NCBI GenBank assembly: GCA_032622095.1
Contig: CP136069.1
Location: 43,130,194 to 43,194,193, forward strand
DNA from: Siphonodentalium dalli
Lineage: Eukaryota; Mollusca; Scaphopoda; Gadilida; Siphonodentaliidae
Direction: 5' to 3'
DNA: 64,000 nt
Positions 1 to 11,424 of the stretch are shown here, one piece after another. The translations under genes and the position numbers were made by a program. The notes below the pieces were generated by a model. That model was given only the letters and a program-made list of their open reading frames with translations, ran no database searches and was not told where the DNA came from. Positions within the stretch are counted from its first letter, which is position 1. Every line of letters begins with the position of its first letter.

Positions 1-719
1 TATAATTTCCCCACAAAATGAAGGTGGTTCACAAATGCATGGATGTCAAAAGAAAGGGGAGGTTGTCTGCTGTATGCATATTAAAGAAGATTCTAGGCTA
101 TAAGTGATGATGACCAAGGTCCCAATTTCCCGCAGACAATTTGCTCCTCGTTCTGATGACATGAATTTTGAGGTGGAAGCTGGATCCTGGAGCGGTTTAT
201 TAGAATTTTGAAAATAGTTTTTGAACGTACCCCATCGAAATAAGATTCATTTAATGCCAAAGGTAGAATTTCTAGGTTTTTGAAAAATTCTCCCAATGAG
301 TTAAAAAGATGCCAGAATGTTTTGATAAGAACGTCATCAGTTGCAGTTTGCTGACTATATGCCACGCTAAGCGCATGTCATATCATGTTTCGACCCTTTA
401 ACTGCAAGACATGTGTACTAAGCCAGCTCGAGTCCGGGCGTCGCCCGCGATCTTATCTAAATACCGACAGAACATAGCTTCCAGGGGGATGATGTGATTG
501 GACCCGTACCGTGGAAGTAAATTCAAGTTCAACACTAATAGTATAGTTTGGATAAGTTAATGGTGTAAGCCATGAGCCATCATAGTGATTCGCTACATAA
601 TCAACAACCAGTTGTTCGTACATATAATACACGTGCAATGCTTCACAATTTTCCAAGGTTGTACCATTTGTAGTGTCGTAGCATCAAGCATATATGGGTC
701 GAATATAGCATTGTCTCTA
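1..719. other. No recognisable feature
   Basis: AT-rich sequence with short chance open frames on the minus strand (93-365 and 453-656). Neither frame has a recognisable domain, signal peptide or splice context. I see no repeat structure. Confidence 0.5.
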
Positions 720-1050
720 TTGATTTCCTAAAAAATCATGCACATTATAAGCCATGATCCTCTAATTGGAGTGTTTCATGTTACTTTAAATCATACAAAT
801 TATAAGCCATGGTCACCCTACTGGAGTGTTTCAGTTTCTTATACATTTAAGTAACACCAATTATATCACCCCACTGGAGTGCTTCACATCACTTTAAGTC
901 ATACAAATTATAAACTATGATCACCCTGCTGGGGTGCTTCACATCACTTTAAGCCATACATATTATAAGCCATGATCACCCTACTGCAGTACTGGAGTGT
1001 TTCATATCACTTTAAGTCATACAAATTATAAGCCACGATAACCCTACTGG
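720..1050. repeat. Tandem repeat, ~65 bp unit, about five copies
   Basis: A unit containing TTATAAGCCATGATCACC, then ACTGGAGTGTTTCA, then CACTTTAAGTCATACAAA recurs about five times with substitutions and small indels. It is a degenerate minisatellite. The flanks give no sign of a gene or of a mobile element carrying it. Confidence 0.8.
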
Positions 1051-1060
1051 AATGTATATA

Positions 1061-1200
1061 TCAATTTTTGTTGAGATCCCAGTAACTGTTTAAGTTATGC
1101 CATGAACAGAAATCGGACAGACGAACGGACGGATGGATGTCCGGACGTATGCACGGCCGGACAGGTGCAAAACAGTATACCCCACCCAGTAACAGTTGTA
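1061..1200. repeat. Probable dispersed-repeat fragment with GGACGGA-type tract
   Basis: The stretch GAACAGAAATCGGACAGACG, followed by runs of GGACGGATGG and CCGGACG, resembles the end of a dispersed retroelement with a simple GGAC-type tract. No second copy is visible in the window, so this rests on general appearance only. Confidence 0.3.
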
Positions 1201-1227
1201 TAACTATAAAATTATAAATGCATGTGC

Positions 1228-1346
1228 TAATAATTGCCATAAATATGATCCACAATAATTTCTAAGTTAAATATGGCATAAATATGATCCACAATAATTT
1301 CTAAGTTATTATATGATCCACAATAATTTCTAAGTTAAATATGGAT
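1228..1346. repeat. Short tandem repeat, ~38 bp unit, three copies
   Basis: The string ATGATCCACAATAATTTCTA occurs three times in a row with AAGTTAAATATGG-like spacers. This is a local duplication with no coding content. Confidence 0.8.
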
Positions 1347-2541
1347 TTAAAAAAAAACTTTCATAATAGAAAACTTAATCAGATTTCGCGAAGCGAAATC
1401 TGAAAGTTTTCATGACGGTAACGCGCATGAGATCCGTATACCCACGAAGCTGTATTATTGTGTTCTATATATAGTTCACGTTACCTGATAATAGTATCAT
1501 AGCACGCGCTTAACGTAACGTAAAGTGGCGCTCTCTTAAATGAAAGGCGCAATAAAAACGATTTTCCTATTGGTCAGATTATATATCTTAACCAATCAGA
1601 TTTGACGTTGCATAGATATGGTTGTTGCTAAGCCTTGTAGTTCAAATACAGAACTCACCACCTCGGCGTTAGTATTTCCACAAATTACCTATTATCACAC
1701 AACAAAAGGATGAGATGAAAACTATATACATAGAAGGTGAGTGATCTAAATAAAAAATTGTACTTCATATATTGTTTCGGACCGAAAAATGTTACCAAAA
1801 CACTTCTTTTACTGTGATTTGAGACTTCCGTTGTTTGAGTCTGACTTGGTCAAGTTTGTGTTTGAAACTGACAGTTTAAAACTCTGAGTCTTTGTTATTG
1901 CCGTTCATGTTTCAATGAATGATTAACTGAAAGTTAACTTGGCAAGATAACTAGATCATAGGTGCTATCAACTGAATGAATTTAATCGCAAAAATGCGTC
2001 TAATTTATCAATTCTCAACAGTCTCTGTTCCAACTCCAACGCTTAACAACAGTTGTCATTAGCGAAGACCGGAAAAAAAATCTAAACACATTTCCGGTTA
2101 TTCCAACAAGGTGAAGGACAAAGTCGATTGGGACAATTCTCAAAACAAAAATTTAAATCCTTGAAATTGAAATGAAATTAGGCTTCATCTTGGACGTGAG
2201 GAATTATTCTGACTTCGTCTTTTCAATGTGGATTTAGCGGGCGTTAGTTCAAAATTATCTGATTCTAATTAATGGCCAGATTTCCGGTGAATACCGTCAA
2301 TTGTGATCACATTTACCAGTTTACACTAATCACAACGTGAATTCAAGGATTGTACTATTTGCTGATTTGTATATACATCCCGCTTTGTTTAATTTGAATC
2401 ATGTGAATACTTCTAGTGCTAGTTTTGTGAAAGTAACATAAATAGGATACATAAATACACGGAGACACACTTGTCCCAAACGACATACCGGTACATGTAT
2501 CAACACAAGTAAGAAGTAAGATGGATGCTGATTGTTTATGT
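1347..2541. other. No gene seen
   Basis: AT-rich DNA. A small perfect palindrome (CAGATTTCGCGAAGCGAAATCTG-like) lies near 1380-1402. No open frame of note and no repeat shared with the rest of the window was recognised. Confidence 0.5.
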
Positions 2542-3378
2542 CTAGATCATGCCATGATTCATGAATCTCTACTTAAGCTAGAACGCCGTAGAGATCATAT
2601 TCCACCTTTACAATTCCCAGGAGGTTTTTTTTAAGTTTTGACAGGGAACCTCATAAAGTAACGCGGGGAATGTACTTCTTTGTTCATACCTGTTGCTTAA
2701 TTATCTATTCATCGGTAAGTGAAGTTCCCAGCTCGAGATTATATTATTTACGTAACTTTTGAGACCCGATTCCGCGATAAATATTTATTTTATTCCCTGT
2801 CATGAAAATTATTGTCGTAAGGCCAAAGTAAAAAGATACTATGTTTCCGCACATCGACTGACCCTAAAAATAATATATAGAGGTTATCACCACATATGTT
2901 AGGGGTATAGCTACTGTCTCCAAAAACCAGGCATGCTCGGTGGATGTACTGGCTACCCCCAGACAATGGGATGTAGTCGTCACAATACAAGTACAGTACA
3001 GCATATATAATGGTGGTATTTTTGGTAAAATTCTTATAAAAAGTTAGTGACATCAATTTCCAAAAATTTCCCTACCTACCTACCATAATTTTTTCGCTCT
3101 GTTACCGGAAACATACACTCTTTTTTCTTTGGCCTAAGCGACATAATGCGAAAGCAATTCTGTAATATCGAGCTGGGAACTTCACGTACCGATGAATAAA
3201 TCATTAAGCCACCGGTACGTACATGTACATGTATGAACAAAGAAGTACATTCCCCATGTTATTTTTTTTGACTTTATACGGTTCCCTGTCAAAACTTAAA
3301 AAAGTTCCGGGGTTTTGTACAGGTGGAATATGATCTCTACGGGCGTCATCATTAGTAGAGATTCATGGCATGATCTAG
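2542..3378. mobile_element. Fold-back element with ~200 bp inverted arms
   Basis: The left arm (about 2542-2740) starts CTAGATCATGCCATGATTCA, and the right arm (about 3167-3378) ends with its reverse complement (GATTCATGGCATGATCTAG). The arms also pair over the motifs GTAGAGATCATATTCCACC, TTTTGACAGGGAACC, AATGTACTTCTTTGTTCAT and GAAGTTCCCAGCTCGA. About 425 bp of unrelated sequence separates them. No transposase frame is present, so this is a non-autonomous inverted-repeat (MITE or fold-back) element with moderately diverged arms. Confidence 0.85.
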
Positions 3379-4365
3379 TTAATGTCATGATGACATGTAA
3401 ATCCTACCACACAGTGGCGCTCGCTGTTTGTGGAACTTTTGGGCAAATTGCATGCTGCTTCGGGGAAGGTTGTGCAAACTTACTGTAATTTCTACATTTC
3501 AGTCAGTTTATACCTATAATTCAAGTTATTTGAAATGTGTTTTGCTGCGTACATGCAATGCATATTCTGAACTGATAGTGTGCCCTTTTTTTGGAACTTC
3601 TCCGGGTACCAAATTCATTTGTTACAGAGTGTTTATTTTAGCTTAGGCATGGAATAGGATGCTATTATAAATGAGAAACAAAATTATCATTATACGAGGT
3701 CACCATTCGTCACTGCATGCTGAAATTTCAATAATTTTTCCAAGTCTAAAAGACTAAATTGAATCGCGATATGCATATAATATCATATCATTTATAGCAC
3801 AAATAGTGCTATCAAGTACCAATCACTGTAGCAGAAGTGTACATGCAATATCCAGTTCATTGAATGAATCATGAGTATAGCCTGGTTGAAATACTACTGT
3901 GTGGCGAGTCACACTCGTCTTCGGGCTATTGAGGCCATGTATGCATGGTGTTATGAACGGTTTGTATTGTGAATGGGTTAAATTATCTGCTCGTAAACCC
4001 TCACAGTAGACAATTTTATACCAGGTTCTATTCAGTATTCAGAAATAGCTCGCAATGGAAATTTGCCTGGTACATATTTTGTTAAGATTTTTTGGTCAAA
4101 GGTGGTAGCCGGATATTTGGTTTAAATAACCATCAGTGGCAGTGCTTTGGTTTGTTTTGCCATCAGTCTGTCTGGATCACTTTATGTTTTACTTTTACAA
4201 ACATATTTCAGAGTTAATAAATGGTTGATATATAGAGTCCTGACGAATCTTCCAAAATGAGGACTGAGCCCACCAGATGTACACAAGTACAATGAACCTA
4301 AATGCCTCACTTAAATAACTAATAGTTGTATTAAATGCTATTTCTAAATCATGTATATGAACCCC
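3379..4365. other. No gene seen
   Basis: AT-rich unique sequence. The plus-strand frame at 3428-3646 (72 aa) has no recognisable domain and is probably chance. Confidence 0.5.
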
Positions 4366-4800
4366 ATGTTATGTAAACAAACAGTATGTATGAGATAACC
4401 AAAACACTAATCGCCAGCTATACCGCATGCATTAAGTGAACTTTGGTTAGAAATTCCACCAAATTGTTTATAACGTATCAGTATAGCGCTACCTAACCCT
4501 CACCTTTCAAGATATCGGTGTTGAATGAGTCACTGCGAATAAGTATCTTAAACACATTTCCTCGGTGTTGTTCTTAGTGCTCACTCTCTATGTGCTGTAT
4601 ACAAACAAACGCTTGACTCACACAATGTGTGTTTTGAGGATAATATGGCATTCATACTATCATACATGTAGTAGTATTATACTATTATAGTATAATATTA
4701 GTATATTCTTTACAACATACAGGGTCAGGGTATTATAATTTAGTAACTGGTATTCCTAAATTATAACCTATAACGAAGGCCATCCATGTCTTAACCAATA
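4366..4800 (+). repeat. Dispersed repeat, copy A (second copy near 41.0 kb)
   Basis: This stretch aligns in order with 41008-41400 through shared blocks: CCACCAAATTGTTTAT, CAGTATAGCGCT, a CGGTGTTG block, GTGCTGTAT, GGATAATAT, CATTCATACTATCAT, an AT-rich TACTATTA palindrome block and TTATAACCTATA..CGAAGGCCAT. Both copies run in the same direction. This copy has lost most of the internal inverted motif that is clear in the 41 kb copy. It is an old dispersed non-coding element. Confidence 0.75.
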
Positions 4801-5574
4801 ATGTCCAAATGATATGTATGCTTTCAGTAACAGTGCGTGGAACATACCGGTACATTCAATTGTTAATTTGTTTTATACCGGTACATGTCCGTGAAATATA
4901 AATACACGGTACCATTGAAACCGGATTTAAACCGGCACATGTGACTTGAGAATATACTTCAAAGTATCAACCTGTGCGGGTACAATTATTATTCATCTAA
5001 TCTAATTGTATATTTACATATCATGGCCTTGGATGGAGTAAGTTTTCGAATAACGTAGTACGTTCTTATCATATTAGTGCTTACCAATACCAAGGCAAGT
5101 AAATTATTCCCGATTCTGTGAATCGTAAATCCCGTGTAACACTAACAGTCCTGCCGTTTTTTACGATTCCATGAATAACGTCCGATTCCATGTATGGCGT
5201 GATTAATGTCCATGTAGATGAATATTGTTTGTATAAGCGAGAAACATATAGTCTTATAATCACTAAATTGACAAAGAAGCACACCATGACAGAGTATTTT
5301 GGATTTTGACCGCTGTATACAAAACCAGACGACCTTCCCCTTTAGCGTCTCGTGCGAAATAGCGTAGTCGCGTGCGGAATTACGACGTCACAACACAGGT
5401 GATTTTAACCCTTTGCGTGCCAATATCAAATTGCCATTTCTCCTTTCTAGACAATACCATATTAGATAACGGTAATGCCCTTTAATCGAGTATATTAAAG
5501 ATATCTTACTGTGATATAGAATGATGGCAAGTACCGACATATATCATACACGTGGCTATACTATGCCGGTAGTG
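4801..5574. other. No gene seen
   Basis: Unique AT-rich sequence with several short ACCGG-TACATG-like palindromic words (near 4850, 4880 and 4930). No coding or structural feature can be supported. Confidence 0.4.
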
Positions 5575-6745
5575 TTGCGTCAACCTGGCGGGGGGGGGGG
5601 GGTGTTGCTAACTAACACATAAGGTGTCATCAGATTACATTGCATGGACTTGCAATTATTGAAAAGATGCAGAAATCAACCAATAATATAATTATACGTA
5701 CAAGTAAACGAATGTATACTGTCACACAAAGATTATATAGGTAAATACATTTATACATGGGGTATAGGGCACAAAGTTGTATAGAATAGGTTGTCATTTG
5801 CAAATAAGTATTGATAGGTTATTGTTGATAAATTATAACTATGCATGGGGTAAGGGTATAACGCATATATAATAGGTTGTCGTTTGCAAATAGTTATTAG
5901 TAGGTTATTCTGTGGAAAGGTCAACAGTGAATTGCTAACTAGTCCATAATGTAACATACTGTCGCGGTAAGGTTGTGACACCTGTCAGACCGTGGGGGGG
6001 GGTTTGGAGCCAATCAAACGCCTAAGGGGTATCAGATTACATTTATGGAGCATAATTATTGACCAGATGTAATAATAAAACATCATGCGACTATATTGCC
6101 GTGGTGATGTCGTGACAACCTGACCGGGGGGGGGGGGTTGTGGGGTCAGCCAATCAACCACCTAGTGTGCCCAGATTACATCGTATGGAGTATAATTATT
6201 GAACATATATTAATACTGCGCGTAGAAACCACCGACCCCCGGAAAATAACCGACATTATGCAGTAAAGTATAAATTACACCAAAATTGGACGAGCTATTA
6301 ATAAGTACATAGACCTGTCGTAAATAGGTAGCCCAGCCCTTAAATCGTGGTGACACACACCGCAAACACTTAGGTTGTGAATCATCACGAAACGCCAATT
6401 AGTACAAATTGTAACATGCGGTATATTGTCGCGAAAACGTTTTAACAACTTGAACGGTGGCGGGGGGGGGGTTTGTTTGTAGCCAAACTTTTTTATAGTC
6501 CTATATGCTGGTTGCAATTGTGAGGTTGAGATAGAGAAGCTTAAATGTATATGTGCAAACACTTCACGAAACACGCGCATTGACACATGTTTGTGTCGTG
6601 TATCTGTACACATGAATATGATCGACATTATGCAGTAAAGTATGAATTATACCAAAATTGAAAGAGCTGTTAATAAGTATATATACATGTATAATGGATT
6701 GTCGTATGCATATAGGTATTAATAGGTTATCGTTGATAAAATGTA
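5575..6745. repeat. Degenerate tandem repeat with poly-G tracts
   Basis: Four diverged blocks each carry a G9-G13 run (near 5590, 5994, 6126 and 6462) after a TGACAACCTGACC-like lead. Three of them are then followed by CCAATCAA and CAGATTACAT...TGGAGTATAATTATTGA. A second sub-unit (GACATTATGCAGTAAAGTAT) appears at 6250 and 6625, and a GTATTAATAGGTTAT-type sub-unit at about 5810, 5890 and 6720. This is a composite, rearranged tandem array with no coding content. Confidence 0.7.
6218..6245 (-). repeat. Short SINE fragment (reverse orientation)
   Basis: About 28 bases (GTAGAAACCACCGACCCCCGG) are the reverse complement of the central part of the tRNA-derived SINE at 28003-28298. The A and B boxes and tail are missing, so this is only a scrap embedded in the tandem array. 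Confidence 0.6.
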
Positions 6746-6799
6746 TCTATGTATTGGTTTGTTCACGATGAGTTTCCATTGGTTTATGCCAGGGAATAT

Positions 6800-7490
6800 A
6801 CCTATGTCCAGAAAGTCTGTGAGGAAATTAATGTAAAAGTTGATTCTTTTCAAGAATCGCAAGAACTTCATTAGCGAATCCTGTGACATAAAGAATACGT
6901 TGGTACACTTTCACCAAGAATATTTTCAGTGCAGTCAGATGTTTGCGTGGAATGTGGATGAGATTTCCGAGAAATTTTACTTTCTGGCATGAATTTATTT
7001 CTGAATAGGCATTACGCCAACCAAGCCAAAGCAACATTAGTCCGCGAGCGAGTTGGTAGTCCATGCATGTGCTTGACACAATTAAGTTCTCAGAGATTTT
7101 TCTTAACTGTGGATGGCACCAACATTGTCTAGCGGCATTAGTTCAGAACCGAAAAGTGCCTTTGGAAGTGCAACAGTTTTAAGAAGTTTTTCCAGAACGC
7201 AAGGAGAACGTCTTTATCAGCTGTCCAGCAAAACCGAAGTAAGTCTTGCGTAATTTTTCAGACATCAGTTCAGCGCGGTGTGTTGACGCCGAGAATTTCC
7301 CTTGCATAATCCCTAGGTGGGTGTACTCGGCGTCATCTGCCAAGGCGTTCAAACCAAGGTTCCATACTCTGTTAGAAGAGTTGTGCTGGACGCGAGACTC
7401 GTTAAAAACGACAACCCTGCTCTTACTGCTTGAGAACGTAAAACGCCATTTTATACTGTATCGGTAGCAGGTGTCTAACATGACGTCTTA
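6800..7490 (-). pseudogene. Non-LTR retrotransposon RT, decayed C-terminal part
   Basis: Read on the minus strand, the frame at 7481-7179 carries a reverse-transcriptase tail: a Y-S-I-K-W-R-F-T-F-S-S-S-K-S segment followed by EYTHLGI, the usual stretch after the YADD region. A frameshift near 7180 moves the reading into ...LLKTVALPKALFGSEL (a LINE 'YGSE' region). A further break leads to 7079-6828 with ...KVKFLGNLIHIP...IFLVK, the usual post-RT helical region. The catalytic palm (YADD) is absent. The copy is truncated at both ends and broken by at least two frameshifts. The clade is not assigned. Confidence 0.75.
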
Positions 7491-7574
7491 TCCTCGTTTG
7501 CTGAGTGATATAAGTGATATATCATCGGCTGTCGTAGGGGCCGCGCGAGACATATCTCTTGTAGAACCGGTCCT

Positions 7575-8362
7575 ACTAAAACCCGACCGGACCCGACCGG
7601 ACCCGACCGGACCCGACCGCACCCGACCGGAACGCCCCCAGGGGTCCGAGCGAGATGGGGTTTGCACTATCGTGTAGAATGGACTCGAATGTACCAAAGT
7701 TCTAATCCCCAAGTCGATAGCTCGAGCGGACACGGCACTGTTAACCCCTAGCTGGCTTGTGGCCGTTTCCGCCGTGTACGGGAAATCCAAAAAGGCGCCG
7801 ACCGCACCTCCCCTGACTGCCTGACCACGGAAATGGACATTATACCATGAAGGAAATACGACTATTCATGCATGGGCGGTCGGAAAAGTCGCTAGCTGCA
7901 GCGGAAGTGAATAAATTAACCCATACGCTGCTGCCGAATTCGCTATAAATGTACGCAAAAACGCCGAAATTGATACCCGCCGACCGGACCGCCCCCAGCG
8001 GTCCGAGCGAGATGGGGTTTACACTATCGTGTAGAAAGGACCCGAATGTACCAAAGTTCCAATCCCCAAGTCGATAGCTCGAGCGGACACGGCACTGTTA
8101 ATCCCTGACTTGCGGCCGTTTCCGCCAGGTACGGGAAATCCAAAAAGGCGCCGACCGCACCTCCATTGGCTGCCTGACCACGGAAATGGACATCATATCG
8201 TGAAGTGAATACCCATATGCATCCTTGGGCGATCGGACAAGTCGCTAGCTGCAGCGGAAGTGAATAAATTAACCCATATTTATCCTATCGTGTAGGATGG
8301 ACCCGAATATACCAAAGTTCCAACCCCTAAGTCGATAGCGGATACGGCACTGTTAACCCCAA
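7575..8362 (-). repeat. ~355 bp satellite, left array (reverse orientation)
   Basis: Slightly more than two copies of a GC-richer unit lie at about 7625-7980 and 7981-8362. The unit contains GAGCGAGATGGGGTTT, CACTATCGTGTAGAA, CAAGTCGATAGCTCGAGCGG, CACGGCACTGTTAA, CCAAAAAGGCGCCGACCGCA and GTCGCTAGCTGCAGCGGAAG. The same unit appears in the opposite orientation at 11425-12815. Several open frames across it are only the repeat translated. The last unit is truncated near 8362. Confidence 0.9.
7578..7632. repeat. 10 bp minisatellite (ACCCGACCGG)n
   Basis: About five perfect or near-perfect copies of ACCCGACCGG form the outer edge of the left satellite array. It is very GC-rich compared with its surroundings, and the same CCGGTCGG word ends the units of the right array. 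Confidence 0.9.
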
Positions 8363-8746
8363 CTGCAATATGACTCTTTTCAACAATCTATTTAAGTGAG
8401 ATATCTTTAGTAGGAAAGTTTTCGTGTAAATTTTTCCTGGGAAGCGTGTCCGTATGTGGGGTGGGGGGTCCAGATGGATTTTTTTCGCACAGACAACCGT
8501 TATCTACAACATAAAGATGGTAAAGGATAAACGGGCAAAGTGTTTCCTGTTCATCCAAGATTGACGTTGAAAATTGTCAACATTCGGACCATTAACCTGG
8601 ATTTCGTTTCCATTGTTTAACGGAAATAACTTTTGGAGCTATATTGATTCACCCAATCTCAGAAATCGAAAAATAATGATAATGCGCGATAAGAAGGTGT
8701 ACGAGTTCATCGAGGAAATTACCGAGAGAAATATAAATGTTCCGGA
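8363..8746. other. No gene seen
   Basis: Sequence between the left satellite array and a small hairpin. A plus-strand frame covers 8574-8900, but its second half is the hairpin, so I do not regard it as a gene. Confidence 0.4.
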
Positions 8747-8849
8747 GGGATATCCCACAGGTCCCTGGCACAATACACCCAAACCACTCAAAGACATATA
8801 TGTATTTGGGTGGTTGGGGTCTATTGTGACAGGGGTCTGTGGGATATCA
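8747..8849. repeat. ~100 bp imperfect hairpin
   Basis: GGATATCCCACAG..CCCTG.CACAATA..CCC..ACCA pairs with TGGTTGGGG..TATTGTGACAGGG..CTGTGGGATATC around a ~20 base AT-rich loop. It looks like a small MITE-type palindrome. No clear flanking duplication was identified. Confidence 0.75.
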
Positions 8850-9132
8850 CGCGAGAAAATATGCGTTCTTATTATAATAAAGCCTGCTTCCATGTGCTAA
8901 CTTTGAACATATCTCAACATAAGTGTTTCTATGTTTGTGAAACACCATGCTTCTCGTGCATTATAATTTGTCGATTTTGTCATTATACATTTGCCTCTGT
9001 TTTTTTATTAAACATATTTATTTGTCTAGTTTCAATAACACATATAGGAAATAACACATACATTTGTATACAGACAAAGGGATTGGAGGACAAGTGCTGA
9101 CTCACTTATGAGTACCTCCTCTCCCGTTGTTA

Positions 9133-10925
9133 TTACATTGAAAAATAAATCAAGAATAATGACATTGCAACATGATTACCAAAAGAAAGTTGAACATATA
9201 TACATGTACATTTCACCGGTCGTTCCCCACCCCGAGTCAGTCTTGAGTTTATATATGTATTGGTTTGGAAGTCGTGTATGTTTGAGTCAATTTGCCGGCT
9301 TGTATATATAAATGATCTCAATAGTTCGTCGATTGACTCTACTATTGTCTCGCGGATGAATGATTGTACAGCTAAGAAAATTTCTTCGTTGTCGCAATCA
9401 CGAAGAGTAGGATCTCCAAATAGCAGAATTTTTAGTGAATAAATATTATAGAGAAGAAATTTGTTTAATTGGCGAATTCTTGGGATCAAATGTAGATAAC
9501 AATCAAAGAAATAATGAAAAGTGTTTTCTTCTCCGTTTCCACATGAGCAGTTTTTGGAAATAGCAATGTAATTTTGAACTTTATCTGACAGGAGGTTGCT
9601 ACATTCACATCGTAATCTACAGTGATATATATTTTCAGTCCGATTTCCTACATTGTAATACTTGGGGGGGGGGGGGTGGCTGTTTGAGGTTTGAAAGTGT
9701 TTAGATAACATTGTAGGTTAAGATCTCTAGTCTCAATTTTGGTTGCATTCCAGTTTTTTACGCACGTGGGCATGAACGTTGACTCCATTCTTTTTGTATT
9801 AGGTTTAAAATGTATAAAGTTTGACGCAAATCTAGTATCGTGGTCGATCGCTTATGTCTGAAAATTTCGGGGGAAGTAAGTCAACTAAATATTTCGGCAC
9901 TTTGTGGTTGACAATGTTATGAAAAAGTGAAAGTGTCTTTATTTGTCTTCTTTCTGAAAGTGTTTCCCAACCCATTTCAGTTAGTATTCGTTTGCGGGAT
10001 ACAGATATCGTACAGCCACTTATAATTCGTGCGGCTTCATATTCTACATCTTCTAGTTTTTTGAGTAACGTATCTGGTGCTCCAGCCCAGACACAACTCG
10101 CATATTCCATGATATTCGTGTGATAAATAGAGGATTTCGAGAATTTTGCGGTTTAAAAAATACTTGAGTCTTCGTAATTGGGATAGTTTAGCATAAATTC
10201 TAGTACAGACATTTTCTATATAACTGTCCCATGTTAGGTCGTCATCTATTTCCATGCCAAGATGCTTGTGCTGTTTAGAATAATCAAGTCTCAATCCATT
10301 GAATATTATGAGCGGTCTCTCAAGGCTTTGAGAACTTGTGACAAATAGTAATTTTGTCTTAGAATTATTGAAATTGACTATCCATGTGTCCGCCCACTTT
10401 CTTATTTTCTCCATGTCATTATTCACACTATGTTCAATGCATTGATTGTCCGTATCAGATTTTATGAGGCATGTATCATCGGCGTAAAGTCTCACTTGTG
10501 ATTCCATATTATCAGCTATATCGCTTATGTAGATTAAAAATAGCAGAGGGTCGACTACGGACCCCTGCATGGGCTCGGACCCCTGCAACTATTGGAGAAT
10601 ATTTAGAATGGCTAGAATTTATTTGCACCCTTTGGTGCCGTCCGTCAATATAATTTGTGAACCATTTAAGCAAGTTATCTGTTATTCCATAGTGTTTTAT
10701 TTTGAGTAAGAGACCTTGGTGCCAAACTTTGTCAAAAGCTTTCGAGATGTCACATAAAACATCACATGTGCTTTGTTCATTGTCTACGGCGTGGTGTATT
10801 CTATGGAAAATTTCAGTAAGTTGAAGTTCGGTACTGTGGCCTGGTATAAACCCGGATTGGTATTTATATAATAAGTTGTTTATATTTAAATGATTAAAGA
10901 CTTTGTTGAATACCACTTTTTTTAT
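9133..10925 (-). pseudogene. Non-LTR retrotransposon (jockey/CR1-like) RT, 5'-truncated and frameshifted
   Basis: Read right to left, the frame 10916-10512 begins inside the RT fingers (YQSGFIPGHST, then DISKAFDKVWH and a GITDNLLKWFTNYI block). The frame 10588-10037 carries DPLLFLIYISDI and the catalytic RLYADD, then a KTKLLFV...HKHLGMEIDDDLTWDSYI block. The next piece (10110-9832) has a SCVWAGAP block. The last frame (9711-9133) ends with a Cys/His motif, CSCGNGEENTFHYFFDC, typical of the LINE C-terminus. The RT frame breaks around 10558-10590, at the usual G-V-P-Q-G-S motif, where CGGACCCCTGCA occurs twice 18 bp apart. The 5' end is lost at about 10925, as in incomplete reverse transcription, so the copy cannot be active. 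Confidence 0.9.
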
Positions 10926-11424
10926 ATTTTACCAACACAGCTTATAAATGTACACAGCTTATGCCTCTGTTTGCGTTTGAACATATCACTGACACTTCGG
11001 TGTTGTAATCAACTTCAATTTTAATAACCAACAAACATTCTGTTAGATATAGATACATGTATAGGCAAAGAATCAGTTTCAAGTTTCCTTCCAACATTCA
11101 TGTTTTTCATCTAAAATAAATAACTTACACACTGTATAACTCCGGCCTATAGTGTAAACATATTTTATTCCAATCAAAATAATAACATATATAAACATTT
11201 AACAGACATTTTACAGGAGTATAGAATAATATAAATTCGATTGATTGAAAGGGGATTAAACAACAAGCCCAAGGGCTTTTATTAAGTTTGCTCCCCTTTT
11301 GTTTCGCGCCCGCTCTTCATTAAGTGTAGAGAGGGGTTGGACGTGAAGGAATGAAAATATCATAATTATACTAATGATGTTGTCGTTAGAAGCAGGGAGA
11401 GAAATTGCCTATATATGTGTCGGT
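10926..11424. other. No gene seen
   Basis: AT-rich spacer between the truncated LINE and the right satellite array. No open frame or shared repeat was recognised. Confidence 0.5.
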
